Assembly: GCA_037045645.1 (NCBI GenBank)
Contig: JBAOIH010000011.1
Coordinates: 225,786 to 289,785, forward strand
Direction: 5' to 3'
DNA from: Nocardioides sp.
Lineage (GTDB): Bacteria; Actinomycetota; Actinomycetes; Propionibacteriales; Nocardioidaceae
Length of the DNA stretch: 64,000 bases
The notes under the pieces were generated by a model. That model was given only the letters and a program-made list of their open reading frames with translations. It was not told where the DNA came from and did no database searches. Position numbers and translations under genes: made by a program. The stretch's first letter is position 1. Every line of letters starts with the position of its first letter. Shown here piece after piece: positions 51,269 to 59,130 of the stretch.

Positions 51269-52497
51269 CAGCGCAACTCCAATCGCGCGGGCAGGGCCGC
51301 GAAGCCACGGACGTTGACCGAGTGCACCCGGCGTACGCCCTCGTCGACGATCTCGAAGTCCTTGATCTGCTTGACGATCTCGCGCAACGCGATCTGCGCC
51401 TCCTGCCGGGCCAGGTGCGCACCCAGGCAGAAGTGCCGCCCGCCGCCAAAGCTCAGCGACTGCGCGAGTTGGGCCTTGTCGCGGTGGATGTCATAGGTGT
51501 CCGGGTCGGTGAAGACGCGGTCGTCCCGGTTGGCCGAACCCAGACAGAGCATCACCTGAGACCCCGCGGGCGCGGTCTTGCCGTGCAGGTTGACGTCGGC
51601 GAGCAGGTAGCGCGCGATCATCTGGCTGCTGGTGTCGAAGCGCAGCGTCTCCTCGATCCAGGGCACGACGAGATCATCTTGGTTATCGAAGACCTGCTGG
51701 AACTGATCGTCGTGACGGCGCAGGTGATAGAGCGAGTGGCCGAGCAGCTTGGTCGTGGTCTCGTTGCCCGCGACGACCATCAGCGAGAGGAAGCTGATCA
51801 CCTCGTCTTCGGTGAGCCGGTCGCCGTCGATCTCGGCCGCGAGCAGGTCGCTGGTCAGGTCGTCCTGAGGGTTCTGGCGACGCTTCTCGACCAGTTCCTC
51901 GTAATAGCCGAAGAGGGTCAGCGCCGCTTCGATCCCGGCGGTGGGGACGTCACGCACCCCGTCGTCGCGGTGCACCATCAGATCGGCGAGGCGGCGTACC
52001 TCCGCCCGCTCCTCCTCGGGAACGCCGAGCATCTCGGAGATCACGTCCATCGGCAGCAGACCGGCGAAGTCGGCGATCCAGTCGATCGTCTCGCCGTCGC
52101 GCGCCTTCTCGAGCGTACGCCCGAGGTGCAGGTCGGTGAGGCGCTGGATCTGGGGCGCCATCTCGCGTACGCGCTTGGGCGTGAAGACACGGCTCACCAG
52201 TGAGCGCAGCCGGTGCTGGTCCTTGCCGTCCATGCCGAGGAACGACGTCGCCTTCCACGCGAATGGACCCCACGCGCTCGGGTCGATCGAGACGCCCATC
52301 TTGTTGGAGTACGTCGCGTCGTCGCGCAGCGCCGCATAGATGTCGGCGTGGCGGCTGAGCACCCAGAGGTCGGACTCGGGGTTGTGGTGCAGCGGGTCCT
52401 CGTCGCGCAGCCAGCGATAAACCGGATAAGGGTCTTCCTGGAAGTCGTAGTCATAGGGGTCGAACAGGCGCGCTGACTCTGACACTTGGCTGGACAT
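51268..52497 (-). CDS. Cytochrome P450, first gene of the nine-gene operon
   Basis: A 409-residue P450. I-helix SLMVVAGNETTTKLLGHSLY, ExxR in WIEETLRFDTSSQ, heme loop SFGGGRHFCLGAHLARQEAQ. The N-terminus MSSQVSESARLFDPYDYDFQ is normal for the CYP107/123-like soluble class. The ATG at 52497 lies inside a perfect palindrome, and CACTAT ends seven bases before it, so the message is probably leaderless. In M. tuberculosis cyp123 lies near cyp51, an SDR, aldA and a TetR gene; the same set is found here, which makes a shared pathway likely. Substrate unknown. Confidence 0.9.
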   Translation of the reverse strand: MSSQVSESARLFDPYDYDFQEDPYPVYRWLRDEDPLHHNPESDLWVLSRHADIYAALRDDATYSNKMGVSIDPSAWGPFAWKATSFLGMDGKDQHRLRSLVSRVFTPKRVREMAPQIQRLTDLHLGRTLEKARDGETIDWIADFAGLLPMDVISEMLGVPEEERAEVRRLADLMVHRDDGVRDVPTAGIEAALTLFGYYEELVEKRRQNPQDDLTSDLLAAEIDGDRLTEDEVISFLSLMVVAGNETTTKLLGHSLYHLRRHDDQFQQVFDNQDDLVVPWIEETLRFDTSSQMIARYLLADVNLHGKTAPAGSQVMLCLGSANRDDRVFTDPDTYDIHRDKAQLAQSLSFGGGRHFCLGAHLARQEAQIALREIVKQIKDFEIVDEGVRRVHSVNVRGFAALPARLELR

Positions 52498-52504
52498 GTG
52501 TCCA
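52491..52504. promoter_or_regulatory. Operator palindrome TGGACATGTGTCCA at the P450 operon
   Basis: A 14-base site with perfect 6-bp arms. It covers the start codon of the P450 gene and lies at the divergent 5' end of the TRIC-like gene. The same arms occur at 59108-59121 and, with one change, at 53336-53349, which makes it a probable regulator site. Confidence 0.65.
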
Positions 52505-53350
52505 ATAGTGGCATGGGTTCTCGTTTCGAGACAATGGCTCGTGCTTGTTGCCACCGTCACGGAGCCCACCGTCGCGACGATCGAGACGCTCGTACGCCTC
52601 ACCGACCTGCTCGGCGTGCTCGCCAATGCCGTCCTCGGTGGGCTGATCGCGCGCCGGATGCGCTTCGACCCGATCGGTTTCGTGACGCTGGCGATCCTTA
52701 GCGGGCTGGGCGGCGGGATCATCCGGGACACGTTGTTGCAGGCCGGGCCGCCGGTGGCGTTGCTGGACTGGGCGTACGTCACCTGTGCTCTGGCCGGGGC
52801 TGCACTCGCGTTCCTGGTGCCGCTGCCCGCCCGGGTGTGGGACCGGACCTTCCCGTGGATCGACGCGCTCGCACTGGGCTGCTGGGCGGCGGCCGGGGCG
52901 CAGAAGTCGCTGGCGCTCGGATTCGGGATCGTGCCCGCGATCCTGCTCGGCACCGTGACGGCCGTCGGCGGCGGCGCGTTGCGGGACCTGGTGCTCAACC
53001 GGGTGCCGACCGTGCTCGGCGGCAACACCCTCTATGCGACGTCGGCCGTGGTGGGCGCGGCGATCATGGTGGCGTTCTCTCGCCTCGGGCAGCCATCGGT
53101 CGGCGTGCTCGTGTCGATCCTCGTGGCCGCGGCGCTGACGCTGCTGGCGTCGAGACGCGGCTGGGTGCTGCCCGAGGCGTACGACTGGAACCCTCGTTCG
53201 TCGCTGGCCGCGCTGCCCCGGCCCAGGTGGCGGCGGCGCCCCCCTTTGGGCGAAGAACTGCGGCCGGAAGACGGATCCGGCACGAATTCGAGCCCTACCC
53301 CGGCCGCAGTTCTTCCCAGGGTGGTGGCGTTTGGCTGGACACCTGTCTAG
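52496..53350 (+). CDS. TRIC-type (UPF0126) channel protein
   Basis: A protein of up to 284 residues with two repeats of three spans. Each repeat has the G-G-G-x-x-R-D signature: LSGLGGGIIRDTLLQAGPP and VTAVGGGALRDLVLNRVP. Spans include LLGVLANAVLGGLIARR, YVTCALAGAALAFLVPLPA and LGFGIVPAILLGTVTA. TRIC proteins form trimeric monovalent cation channels. The start is uncertain: ATG 52496 lies in the operator, GTG 52541 is better placed. The last 45 residues, after SRRGWVLPEAYDW, are low complexity and are encoded by a hairpin region, so the natural C-terminus may have been extended. Confidence 0.78.
   Translation: MCPIVAWVLVSRQWLVLVATVTEPTVATIETLVRLTDLLGVLANAVLGGLIARRMRFDPIGFVTLAILSGLGGGIIRDTLLQAGPPVALLDWAYVTCALAGAALAFLVPLPARVWDRTFPWIDALALGCWAAAGAQKSLALGFGIVPAILLGTVTAVGGGALRDLVLNRVPTVLGGNTLYATSAVVGAAIMVAFSRLGQPSVGVLVSILVAAALTLLASRRGWVLPEAYDWNPRSSLAALPRPRWRRRPPLGEELRPEDGSGTNSSPTPAAVLPRVVAFGWTPV
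53252..53315. repeat. 16-bp perfect inverted repeat in the 3' end of the TRIC gene
   Basis: gaagaactgcggccgg (53252-53267) and its exact complement ccggccgcagttcttc (53300-53315) enclose a 32-base loop. As RNA this would be a very stable hairpin 35 bp before the stop codon and 46 bp before the next start, so it may be a terminator or attenuator. Confidence 0.75.
53336..53349. promoter_or_regulatory. Operator-like site before the gene at 53361
   Basis: tggacacctgtcta matches TGGACA-NN-TGTCCA in 11 of 12 arm bases. It lies 12 bp before the ATG, and, as in the 52491 copy, is preceded by ttggc. Confidence 0.45.
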
Positions 53351-53360
53351 TCTCCGGGGC

Positions 53361-54599
53361 ATGGCCGGCACTCCACCACGCAGCACGTACGCCGAACTGA
53401 GCCGCGCCGATCTGGCCCGGCTGGTGCCGGAGCTGATGCTGATCGGGCAACTCCTCGACCGCGCCGGGATGCCGTGGGTGACCATGCGGCTCAGCCAGGA
53501 GCAGATGGTGCAGGTGGCGATCACCGAGTGGGCGTCGGCTAGCCCGATCTACACCCGACGGATGCAGCGTGCGCTGGCGTTCGAGGGCGAGGACGTGATC
53601 ACGATCTTCAAGGGGCTGCAGCTCGACGTGGGCGCCCCGCCGCAGTTCTTGGACTTCCGCTTCTCCGTCACCGATCGCTGGCACGGCTCGTTCCACCTGG
53701 CACACTGCGGAGCGCTGATGGACGTCGAACCCATCGGCGAGAGCTTCGTCAAGGCGATGTGTCACGACATCGAGGACCCGACGTTCGATGCGACGGCCGT
53801 CGCGACCAACCCGAAGGCGGCCGTACGCCCGGTGCACCGCCCACCGCGTACGCCTGCCGATCGCAAGCCGCACTGCGAATGGACCGTCACCATCGACGAA
53901 ACCAACCCGGCGGCTGTGCCCGTGCCTGGGCTGGCCCTCATCGCTCGGACCCAAGCGGCTTTGGTGGAGCTCGCGCCCATCGATCCTGCTTCTGAAGGGC
54001 GGTGCGACTACTCCGGTGCTCTGCTCTCTGATCTGGACTTCCGCGAGTTTTCGCACTCGGCACTGGTGCGGATCGCCGACGAGATGGCGCTGCAGAGCCA
54101 CCTGCTGGCGCTGGCATTCGGGATCGCGTTGCGCGAGCAGACGTCTGATGTGGAACTGATCGAGGAGATCGCGCGGGCACACCTGGTCGGTTCCGCCGGG
54201 ATCGCGGCGTCGCGGCTGCACCGGGCCTTCGGGGCTGGCGACAGCCCCGCGGATGCCGCGCGGATCCTGATGCTGCTGCCTCACCTGAACCCGGCGGCTT
54301 ATCTGTCGAGTTCACGCGAGGGAGCGTCTATCTCCTTCACGCGGTCGATCGCCCACGAGGATACCGGTTGGTGGCAGTTGCTCGGGCCATCCTTTGTGAA
54401 GCCCTTGCAGGCAGCCGTGCGGGCCGTCGACCCCTGTCTCGACGTGGTGATCGAGGGCAGCGACGACGACTGGACGGCGACCGTGGTGCGTACGTCTGTC
54501 AGCGCTCCGGAGTGTGACGAGGTGGCGCTGACCCGGATCAGCTCCGGCGCGGGCTGGGAGTTCGAGGCGCGGCGCGGGTTGCCCCTCTTCGTGGTGTGA
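53361..54599 (+). CDS. Unknown 412-residue protein, probable member of the P450 regulon
   Basis: The protein starts MAGTPPRSTYAELSRADLAR; the first 160 residues have WVTMRLSQEQMVQVAITEWA, SASPIYTRRMQRALAF and FRFSVTDRWHGSFHLAHCGA, with AMCHDIEDPTFDATA and PRTPADRKPHCEWTV behind it. That pattern (W.M, W.....Y, H-x2-HCGA, C-H-D-I-E) has several conserved-looking His and Cys and resembles the L-2-amino-thiazoline-carboxylate hydrolase-like fold found in catabolic clusters, but I cannot name it. The second half is helical, without motifs. No signal peptide or membrane span is seen. A palindromic operator lies in front. Confidence 0.65.
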   Translation: MAGTPPRSTYAELSRADLARLVPELMLIGQLLDRAGMPWVTMRLSQEQMVQVAITEWASASPIYTRRMQRALAFEGEDVITIFKGLQLDVGAPPQFLDFRFSVTDRWHGSFHLAHCGALMDVEPIGESFVKAMCHDIEDPTFDATAVATNPKAAVRPVHRPPRTPADRKPHCEWTVTIDETNPAAVPVPGLALIARTQAALVELAPIDPASEGRCDYSGALLSDLDFREFSHSALVRIADEMALQSHLLALAFGIALREQTSDVELIEEIARAHLVGSAGIAASRLHRAFGAGDSPADAARILMLLPHLNPAAYLSSSREGASISFTRSIAHEDTGWWQLLGPSFVKPLQAAVRAVDPCLDVVIEGSDDDWTATVVRTSVSAPECDEVALTRISSGAGWEFEARRGLPLFVV

Positions 54600-54607
54600 G
54601 CACTTTG

Positions 54608-54683
54608 ATGGTGGTCGAGCGGACCACGGTCCGCTCAACCCCCGGAGAACCGGGTGCTTAGCGGACAATTCGGGGGCTGAGTC
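54608..54683. repeat. Palindromic repeat element, copy 2 (inverted)
   Basis: Read on the minus strand it gives attgtccgctaagcacccgg, ttctccgggggttgagcgga and ccgtggtccgctcgacc, matching copy 3 at 54888-54950 base for base over most of its length. Copies 2 and 3 face each other across 205 bp. Confidence 0.85.
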
Positions 54684-54887
54684 GACGTGTGGCGAGCGAC
54701 CGCCTGGTCCGATGCCAGCCCGGTCCTGATGTCGCGCCTCGACGGGCGAGTTCAAGCGTACGCTCGAAAACTCACGAGTTGGATCGATCAAGACTGTGCG
54801 GGTTCACGCAGACGCTCGAACGTGTACGCGTCCTGCCGCTGCGGCGCAAGAAAGAGTCCCTTCGATCCCCCACCAGCAACTAGACAC

Positions 54888-54950
54888 CCGATTTGTCCGC
54901 TCAGCACCCGGTTCTCCGGGGGTTGAGCGGACCGTGGTCCGCTCAACCCC
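54888..54950. repeat. Palindromic repeat element, copy 3
   Basis: It reads cacccgatttgtccgctcag, cacccggttctccgggggtt, gagcggaccgtggtccgctc. The first 20 bases are identical to copy 1 in the P450 gene at 1818. Confidence 0.85.
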
Positions 54951-54965
54951 CCAAGAAGGACCAGC

Positions 54966-55592
54966 TCACTCCGCCGGAGGCGGAGTCTCCCGCTGGGTGA
55001 TGTAGTCCCCGCGCTCTACCGGGGGCGGCCAGACGGTCGAGGGCAGGTCGGCGTACCGGTAGTGGCCGGGCACCTTGAGCCCGCCGACCTTCATCCGTTC
55101 CAGGAGCGTGTCGGGGGCCTTGCCGGCACTGACGATCTCCATGAACGTGTGCGCGGTCGACGGCATGTCGAACCAGTCGCGCTGCCAGGAGAACTTCAGC
55201 AGCCCGTCGTCCTCCCCACCGACCTGACGCTCGACACCGAACCACGACCCGCCGAGGCCGAGGATCTCGTACTCCTTGCCCGACTCGTCGAGGATTCCCG
55301 AGCGCTGTTTCCACAGTCCCAGGACCATCGACTTGGTCTCGTCGATCAGCGTGCACTGGTAGTCGTAGTGCCAGCCGTCGAGACCGTCCATCTCGATGCC
55401 GATCGCCCAGTCGCGGATCTGGTCGCGACCGACCGCCATGAAGTGTTCGTCGGGGGAGTACATCCAGCCGTACGTCGCGTCCTGGGCGTAGAACTCCGCG
55501 AGCGGGCGCCAGTCGCCGCTGGCCTCCACGTCACGGTTGCCCTGCAACCACGACTCCCAGAACTCCTCGATCTCGGCTCGGGTGAGACTCAT
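54966..55592 (-). CDS. SnoaL/NTF2-like protein, last gene of the CYP51 operon
   Basis: A 208-residue protein, MSLTRAEIEEFWESWLQGNR, with DWRPLAEFYAQDATYGWMYS, RDWAIGIEMDGLDGWHYDYQ and VERQVGGEDDGLLKFSWQRD. This is the NTF2-like cone fold, with Trp-rich pocket residues; a KSI-like or hydratase role is possible. In M. tuberculosis a SnoaL-like gene (Rv0760c) also lies behind the ferredoxin/cyp51 pair. It overlaps the ferredoxin stop by 4 bp. Confidence 0.8.
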   Translation of the reverse strand: MSLTRAEIEEFWESWLQGNRDVEASGDWRPLAEFYAQDATYGWMYSPDEHFMAVGRDQIRDWAIGIEMDGLDGWHYDYQCTLIDETKSMVLGLWKQRSGILDESGKEYEILGLGGSWFGVERQVGGEDDGLLKFSWQRDWFDMPSTAHTFMEIVSAGKAPDTLLERMKVGGLKVPGHYRYADLPSTVWPPPVERGDYITQRETPPPAE

Positions 55593-55834
55593 GCCTGCTC
55601 CTTCGTCTGCGACTCGGTCGAGTCGCTCGTTTCGATCTCTTCGATGTCCAACACCATCGCCGGGCAGTACTTCACGGCCTGGCGTACGGCCGCGCGCTGC
55701 GACTCGTCGGGATACTCCTGCAAGACCACCACGCGATCGAGGTCCTCATCGAAGCCGAAGACCTCGGGAGCCTCGCCCTGGCAGAGTTGGTGCGCCTGGC
55801 AGATCTCGACGTCGGCCTTGACCCGGAACGCCAT
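55589..55834 (-). CDS. 3Fe-4S ferredoxin, redox partner of CYP51
   Basis: An 81-residue ferredoxin. MAFRVKADVEICQAHQLCQG has Cys, a His where 4Fe-4S types have the second Cys (C-x2-H-x2-C), and KYCPAMVLDI gives the last Cys-Pro. Three Cys ligands predict a [3Fe-4S] cluster, as in P450-linked ferredoxins of Actinobacteria. ATG 55834 overlaps the CYP51 stop (ATGA), so it is made with its P450. In M. tuberculosis Rv0763c has the same place behind cyp51. Confidence 0.92.
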   Translation of the reverse strand: MAFRVKADVEICQAHQLCQGEAPEVFGFDEDLDRVVVLQEYPDESQRAAVRQAVKYCPAMVLDIEEIETSDSTESQTKEQA

Positions 55835-57189
55835 CACTTCACCCGCCGGCGGTAGCGCGCCCGACACGGCCGCTGCAACTGGATGACCATCTTGGACACG
55901 TCGTCCTTGTAGGTCTCACTCGGCTGCACCATCTCGAACTCGAAGTCGCGCAGGATCACCGAGAAGATCGCCTTCATCTGCATCATCGCGAAGGCGTTGC
56001 CCACGCAGCGGTGCGTCCCTGCACCGAACGGGATCCAGGTCCACCGGTTGGCGAGATCCTCCTGGCGCGGGTCGATATAGCGGCCCGGGTCGAATGTCTC
56101 CGGCGACGGGAAGTCTTCCGCGATCCGGTTGGAGACCCGCGGCGAAGCCGCGACGAGTACGCCGGGCGGGATCTTGTGCCCCGCCAGTTCGATCTCCTCC
56201 TGCACCACACGCATCAAGATGATCAGCGGCGGGTGCAGCCGCAGCGTCTCCTTGAGTACGGACTCGAGCACCGGGATCGAGCGCAGCGCCTGGAACGAGA
56301 CCTCCGAGCCGTCGGCGTAGAGCTCGTCGAGTTCCTTGGTGACCGCGGCCATCGTCTCCGGGTGGCGCATCAACTCGATCAGCGCCCACGACGCCGTCCC
56401 CGAAGACGTGTGGTGGCCCGCGAACATCATCGAGATGAAGACCCCGGTGATGTAGTCGGCGCTCATGTCGAGCGAGATCAGCACGTCGAGCAGGTCGCGC
56501 TCCTCACGCGGCACCTTCCCGCGCTCCTTGCGGCGCTCGATGATGTCTTGCACCAGTCCGACCAGCGCCTCGCGAGCGGAGTCGCGCATGCGGAAGGACT
56601 CGATGTCCATGTAGGGGTCGACGTACGCCAGCGCGTCGGTGCCGCGCTCCAGGTCGTGGTAGTGCTGAGCGAAGCGGACGTCGAGTTCCTCGCGGAACGG
56701 CTTGCCGACCAGGCAGGCGCTGGTCGTATAGATGGTCAGCTCGGCGAACCAGTCGAGCAGATCGATCTCACCCTCGTCGCCCCAGTCGGCGACCATCCGG
56801 TTGATCTCGTTTTCGATCGTCGCGGCGTGCCCGCGCATCATGTCGCCGCGCAGCGCCTGGTTCTTCAACATCGTGCGGCGTTCCTCGGGGGTGGCGTCGA
56901 AGACGACACCCTTGCCGAAGATCGGCGTCATGAAGGGGTACGCCGCCGCCTGGTCGAGGATCGTGTCGGGTGCCCGGAAGAACGGCTCCTGCCCGACCGC
57001 ACCCGACACCATGACGACGTCCTTGTCGGCGATCCGGAAGCGGCCGATATCGCCGCACTCGGCGCGTACCCGGTCGAAGAGCGCGATCGGGTCGACGCGC
57101 AACTCGGCGAGGTGGCCGTGACCGTCTTCGTCGGGGACGGCGAAGGAGACCTCGGGGATCGAGTCGAGTGAGGCTTCGGTGACTGTCAT
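55834..57189 (-). CDS. cyp51: CYP51, sterol 14-alpha-demethylase family P450
   Basis: A 451-residue P450, the same length as mycobacterial CYP51. The family marker is ISMMFAGHHTSSGTASWALI (I-helix, about 250-270), with the BC-loop YPFMTPIFGKGVVFDATPEE, ExxR in VLKETLRLHPPLI and heme loop PFGAGTHRCVGNAFAMMQMK. The Thr in HHTSSG and the His pair of the proton relay are present. The enzyme removes the 14-alpha-methyl of lanosterol-type sterols by three oxidations; bacterial owners usually lack sterol synthesis, so the true substrate may be an exogenous sterol or terpenoid. It is coupled to its ferredoxin downstream. Confidence 0.94.
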   Translation of the reverse strand: MTVTEASLDSIPEVSFAVPDEDGHGHLAELRVDPIALFDRVRAECGDIGRFRIADKDVVMVSGAVGQEPFFRAPDTILDQAAAYPFMTPIFGKGVVFDATPEERRTMLKNQALRGDMMRGHAATIENEINRMVADWGDEGEIDLLDWFAELTIYTTSACLVGKPFREELDVRFAQHYHDLERGTDALAYVDPYMDIESFRMRDSAREALVGLVQDIIERRKERGKVPREERDLLDVLISLDMSADYITGVFISMMFAGHHTSSGTASWALIELMRHPETMAAVTKELDELYADGSEVSFQALRSIPVLESVLKETLRLHPPLIILMRVVQEEIELAGHKIPPGVLVAASPRVSNRIAEDFPSPETFDPGRYIDPRQEDLANRWTWIPFGAGTHRCVGNAFAMMQMKAIFSVILRDFEFEMVQPSETYKDDVSKMVIQLQRPCRARYRRRVK

Positions 57190-57221
57190 GGTTTCCTCCG
57201 TTGGTTTTCGAGCCACAGGGT

Positions 57222-57962
57222 TCAAGGCTTGGTGGGGATCTGCTGGACGGTGCCGCCGTCGACGACGAACTCGGCACCGGTGGCAAACGACGACTCGTCG
57301 CTGGCCAGGAAGAGCACGAAGTTCGCGACCTCCTCGCAGGTGCCGGGGCGCCCGAGCGGGATGGGGATCAGGTCGGCGGGCATGGCGTCGGTGGCCGGGG
57401 TGCTGATGCGGCCAGGGTGCAGCGAGTTCACGCGTACGCCACGAGGCGCGAGCTCGGCCGAGACAGACTTGGTGAGACCCGTCAGGCCCCACTTGGCCGC
57501 GACGTATCCATGCGCCCACGGGGTGCCGCGCAGCCCCTCGATCGACGACGTGTTGATGATCGAGCCGTTGCCCGAAGCCACCAGCGCGTCGGCGCAGGCG
57601 CGGATGCCGAGGAAGGCGCCGGTCAGGCACACGTCGAGCATCCGCTGCCACTGCCCTTGGGAGAAGCGGTTGATCGGGGCACCATCGAAGATGCCCGCGT
57701 TGTTGAAGAGCACATCCAACCCGCCGAACTCGGTGACCGCGGTCGCGACGGCGGCCTTCCAGTCGTCCGGGCTGGTGACATCGAGGTGTACGTATCGAGC
57801 CGCGTCGCCCAACTCGGCCGCCAACGCCGCACCCTCGTCGTCGAGCAGGTCGCCGATCACGACCCGCGCGCCCTCACGTACGAGCAGCCGCGCGCTCGCC
57901 GCGCCGATGTTGCGCGCTCCCCCGCTCAGCAGGGCGACTTTGCCGTCGACACGTCCCATCAC
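57222..57962 (-). CDS. Short-chain dehydrogenase/reductase (hydroxysteroid type)
   Basis: A 246-residue SDR: VALLSGGARNIGAASARLLV (GGxxxxG), GDLLDD (Asp for NAD), NNAGIFDG, NTSSIEGLRGTPWAHGYVAA-KWG and ATGAEFVVDGGT. The arrangement is like 3-alpha/20-beta-hydroxysteroid dehydrogenases. It corresponds in place to Rv0765c before cyp51 in M. tuberculosis. ATG 57962 overlaps the stop of the DapB-like gene by 4 bp. Confidence 0.88.
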   Translation of the reverse strand: MMGRVDGKVALLSGGARNIGAASARLLVREGARVVIGDLLDDEGAALAAELGDAARYVHLDVTSPDDWKAAVATAVTEFGGLDVLFNNAGIFDGAPINRFSQGQWQRMLDVCLTGAFLGIRACADALVASGNGSIINTSSIEGLRGTPWAHGYVAAKWGLTGLTKSVSAELAPRGVRVNSLHPGRISTPATDAMPADLIPIPLGRPGTCEEVANFVLFLASDESSFATGAEFVVDGGTVQQIPTKP

Positions 57963-59056
57963 TTTCCTCCCACGAAACGACTTACCACGAAGCGCCCCAG
58001 GGTGCGACTCGGCAGTAGGTCCTTGCTCGTCACGATGCCCGGCGCCGCGTCACGCAGGGCGGGAATCGCGTTGACGACGCGCCCGGCCCCGACCGCGATC
58101 GCCGAATAGTTGTGGTCGCCGTGCGTGCTGGTCGGGCAGACGTCCACGACGTACGAGGGCTCGCCGGTGATCTCCAGGCGGTACGACCCGCCGGGTTGCG
58201 CCGGCTGCGGCCAGTCGGGTCGCAGATCCGGTCGCAGTCGGGTGGTGTGGTCGACCACGAACGCCGGATGCCCGTCGACCATGCCGGTGATCTGGAAACG
58301 TACGGCCGCCACGGTGCCCTCGGCGATGGTGCCGACCGCGACCTCGAACGACTCCGGCGCGGGCTCCTGCTCGAACGACTCGCTGATCTCGTCGAGCGTG
58401 ACCCCGAACGCGTCGGCCAGGCCGTAGAGCGCCGGGCCCCAGGCGGAGGTGAGGACGCCGGGCTGGAACAGCATCGGCACCTCACCGACCGGAGTGCCGA
58501 ACCCCATCACGAAGTGCATCACGTCGGCGCCGTCGTAGGTCGCGTAGTCGGCGATCTCCAGGCAGCGCACCTGCTCGACCCGCTGACACGTCGTCGCCAC
58601 CGCGAGCGGGAGCAGGTCGGTGGCCCAGCCCGGGTCGACGCCGTTGACGAAGAGCGAGCTCCCACCCTCGACACAGGCGGCCTGCACACGCTCGATCACG
58701 CGATCAGGCATCGAGCCCCAGGGGTAGAGCAGGGGTACGGGGGCGGTGGCCGCCACGTCGATGCCGGCTTTCAGACAGGCGACCACATCGGCGACGGCCT
58801 CCCGCGGGCGTACCTCTCCCATCGCGCAATAGACCACGACGTCCGGTGACGCGGCGATCGCGGCCTCGATGCCCTGGACTGCCCTGATGCCGGTCTCGAC
58901 AGCAGCGCCCGCGAGTTCCCCTGCGTCCTTGCCTACCTTGGCGTCGTCGGAGACGACGAGTGCGACCAGTTCGAAGCGGGGATCCTCGATCACCTGACGC
59001 AGCGCGATGCGACCCACATTGCCGGTGGCAACGTGCGCGATCTTGATCGGAGACAT
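57959..59056 (-). CDS. Dihydrodipicolinate-reductase-like NAD(P)-binding protein
   Basis: A 365-residue protein with a DapB-like Rossmann N-terminus (IKIAHVATGNVGRIALRQVI) and a C-terminal alpha/beta domain (GVDPGWATDLLPLAVATTCQ, EIADYATYDGADVMHFVMGF). This group, including 2,4-diaminopentanoate dehydrogenase-like proteins, is frequent in sterol and terpene clusters of Actinobacteria, with unknown reaction. I start at ATG 59056 behind GAAGGTTGCTG. It is the first gene of the CYP51 operon; the palindrome 59104-59125 lies 48 bp upstream. Confidence 0.8.
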   Translation of the reverse strand: MSPIKIAHVATGNVGRIALRQVIEDPRFELVALVVSDDAKVGKDAGELAGAAVETGIRAVQGIEAAIAASPDVVVYCAMGEVRPREAVADVVACLKAGIDVAATAPVPLLYPWGSMPDRVIERVQAACVEGGSSLFVNGVDPGWATDLLPLAVATTCQRVEQVRCLEIADYATYDGADVMHFVMGFGTPVGEVPMLFQPGVLTSAWGPALYGLADAFGVTLDEISESFEQEPAPESFEVAVGTIAEGTVAAVRFQITGMVDGHPAFVVDHTTRLRPDLRPDWPQPAQPGGSYRLEITGEPSYVVDVCPTSTHGDHNYSAIAVGAGRVVNAIPALRDAAPGIVTSKDLLPSRTLGRFVVSRFVGGK

Positions 59057-59103
59057 CAGCAACCTTCGTGCAGGCGAGGTGGTCGATGCTCATGATGGAC
59101 ACA

Positions 59104-59125
59104 ACACTGGACACTTGTCCAGTGT
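59104..59125. promoter_or_regulatory. Operator palindrome before the CYP51 operon
   Basis: acactggacacttgtccagt-gt is a perfect palindrome with 10-bp arms and a 2-base centre. Its core TGGACA-CT-TGTCCA (59108-59121) is the same as at 52491. It lies 6 bp from the end of the sulfatase gene and before the DapB-like gene, and so it must serve the latter. Confidence 0.7.
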
Positions 59126-59130
59126 GTTGT

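Larger units (their letters stand above)
54600..54965. other. 366-bp intergenic stretch bounded by two inverted repeat copies
   Basis: Between the convergent genes 53361-54599 and 54966-55592 lie repeat copies 2 and 3 and about 200 bp between them. In that inner part I find no gene that I can support; a 64-residue frame at 54689-54883 has no recognisable feature. The whole may be a small non-autonomous palindromic element or a double terminator. Confidence 0.6.

Noticed and set aside
54689..54883. 64-codon frame between the inverted repeats
   Set aside because: No ribosome site, no conserved feature and mixed composition; not enough to call a gene.
56011..57171. 386-codon plus-strand frame opposite CYP51
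   Set aside because: Antisense of an unmistakable CYP51.
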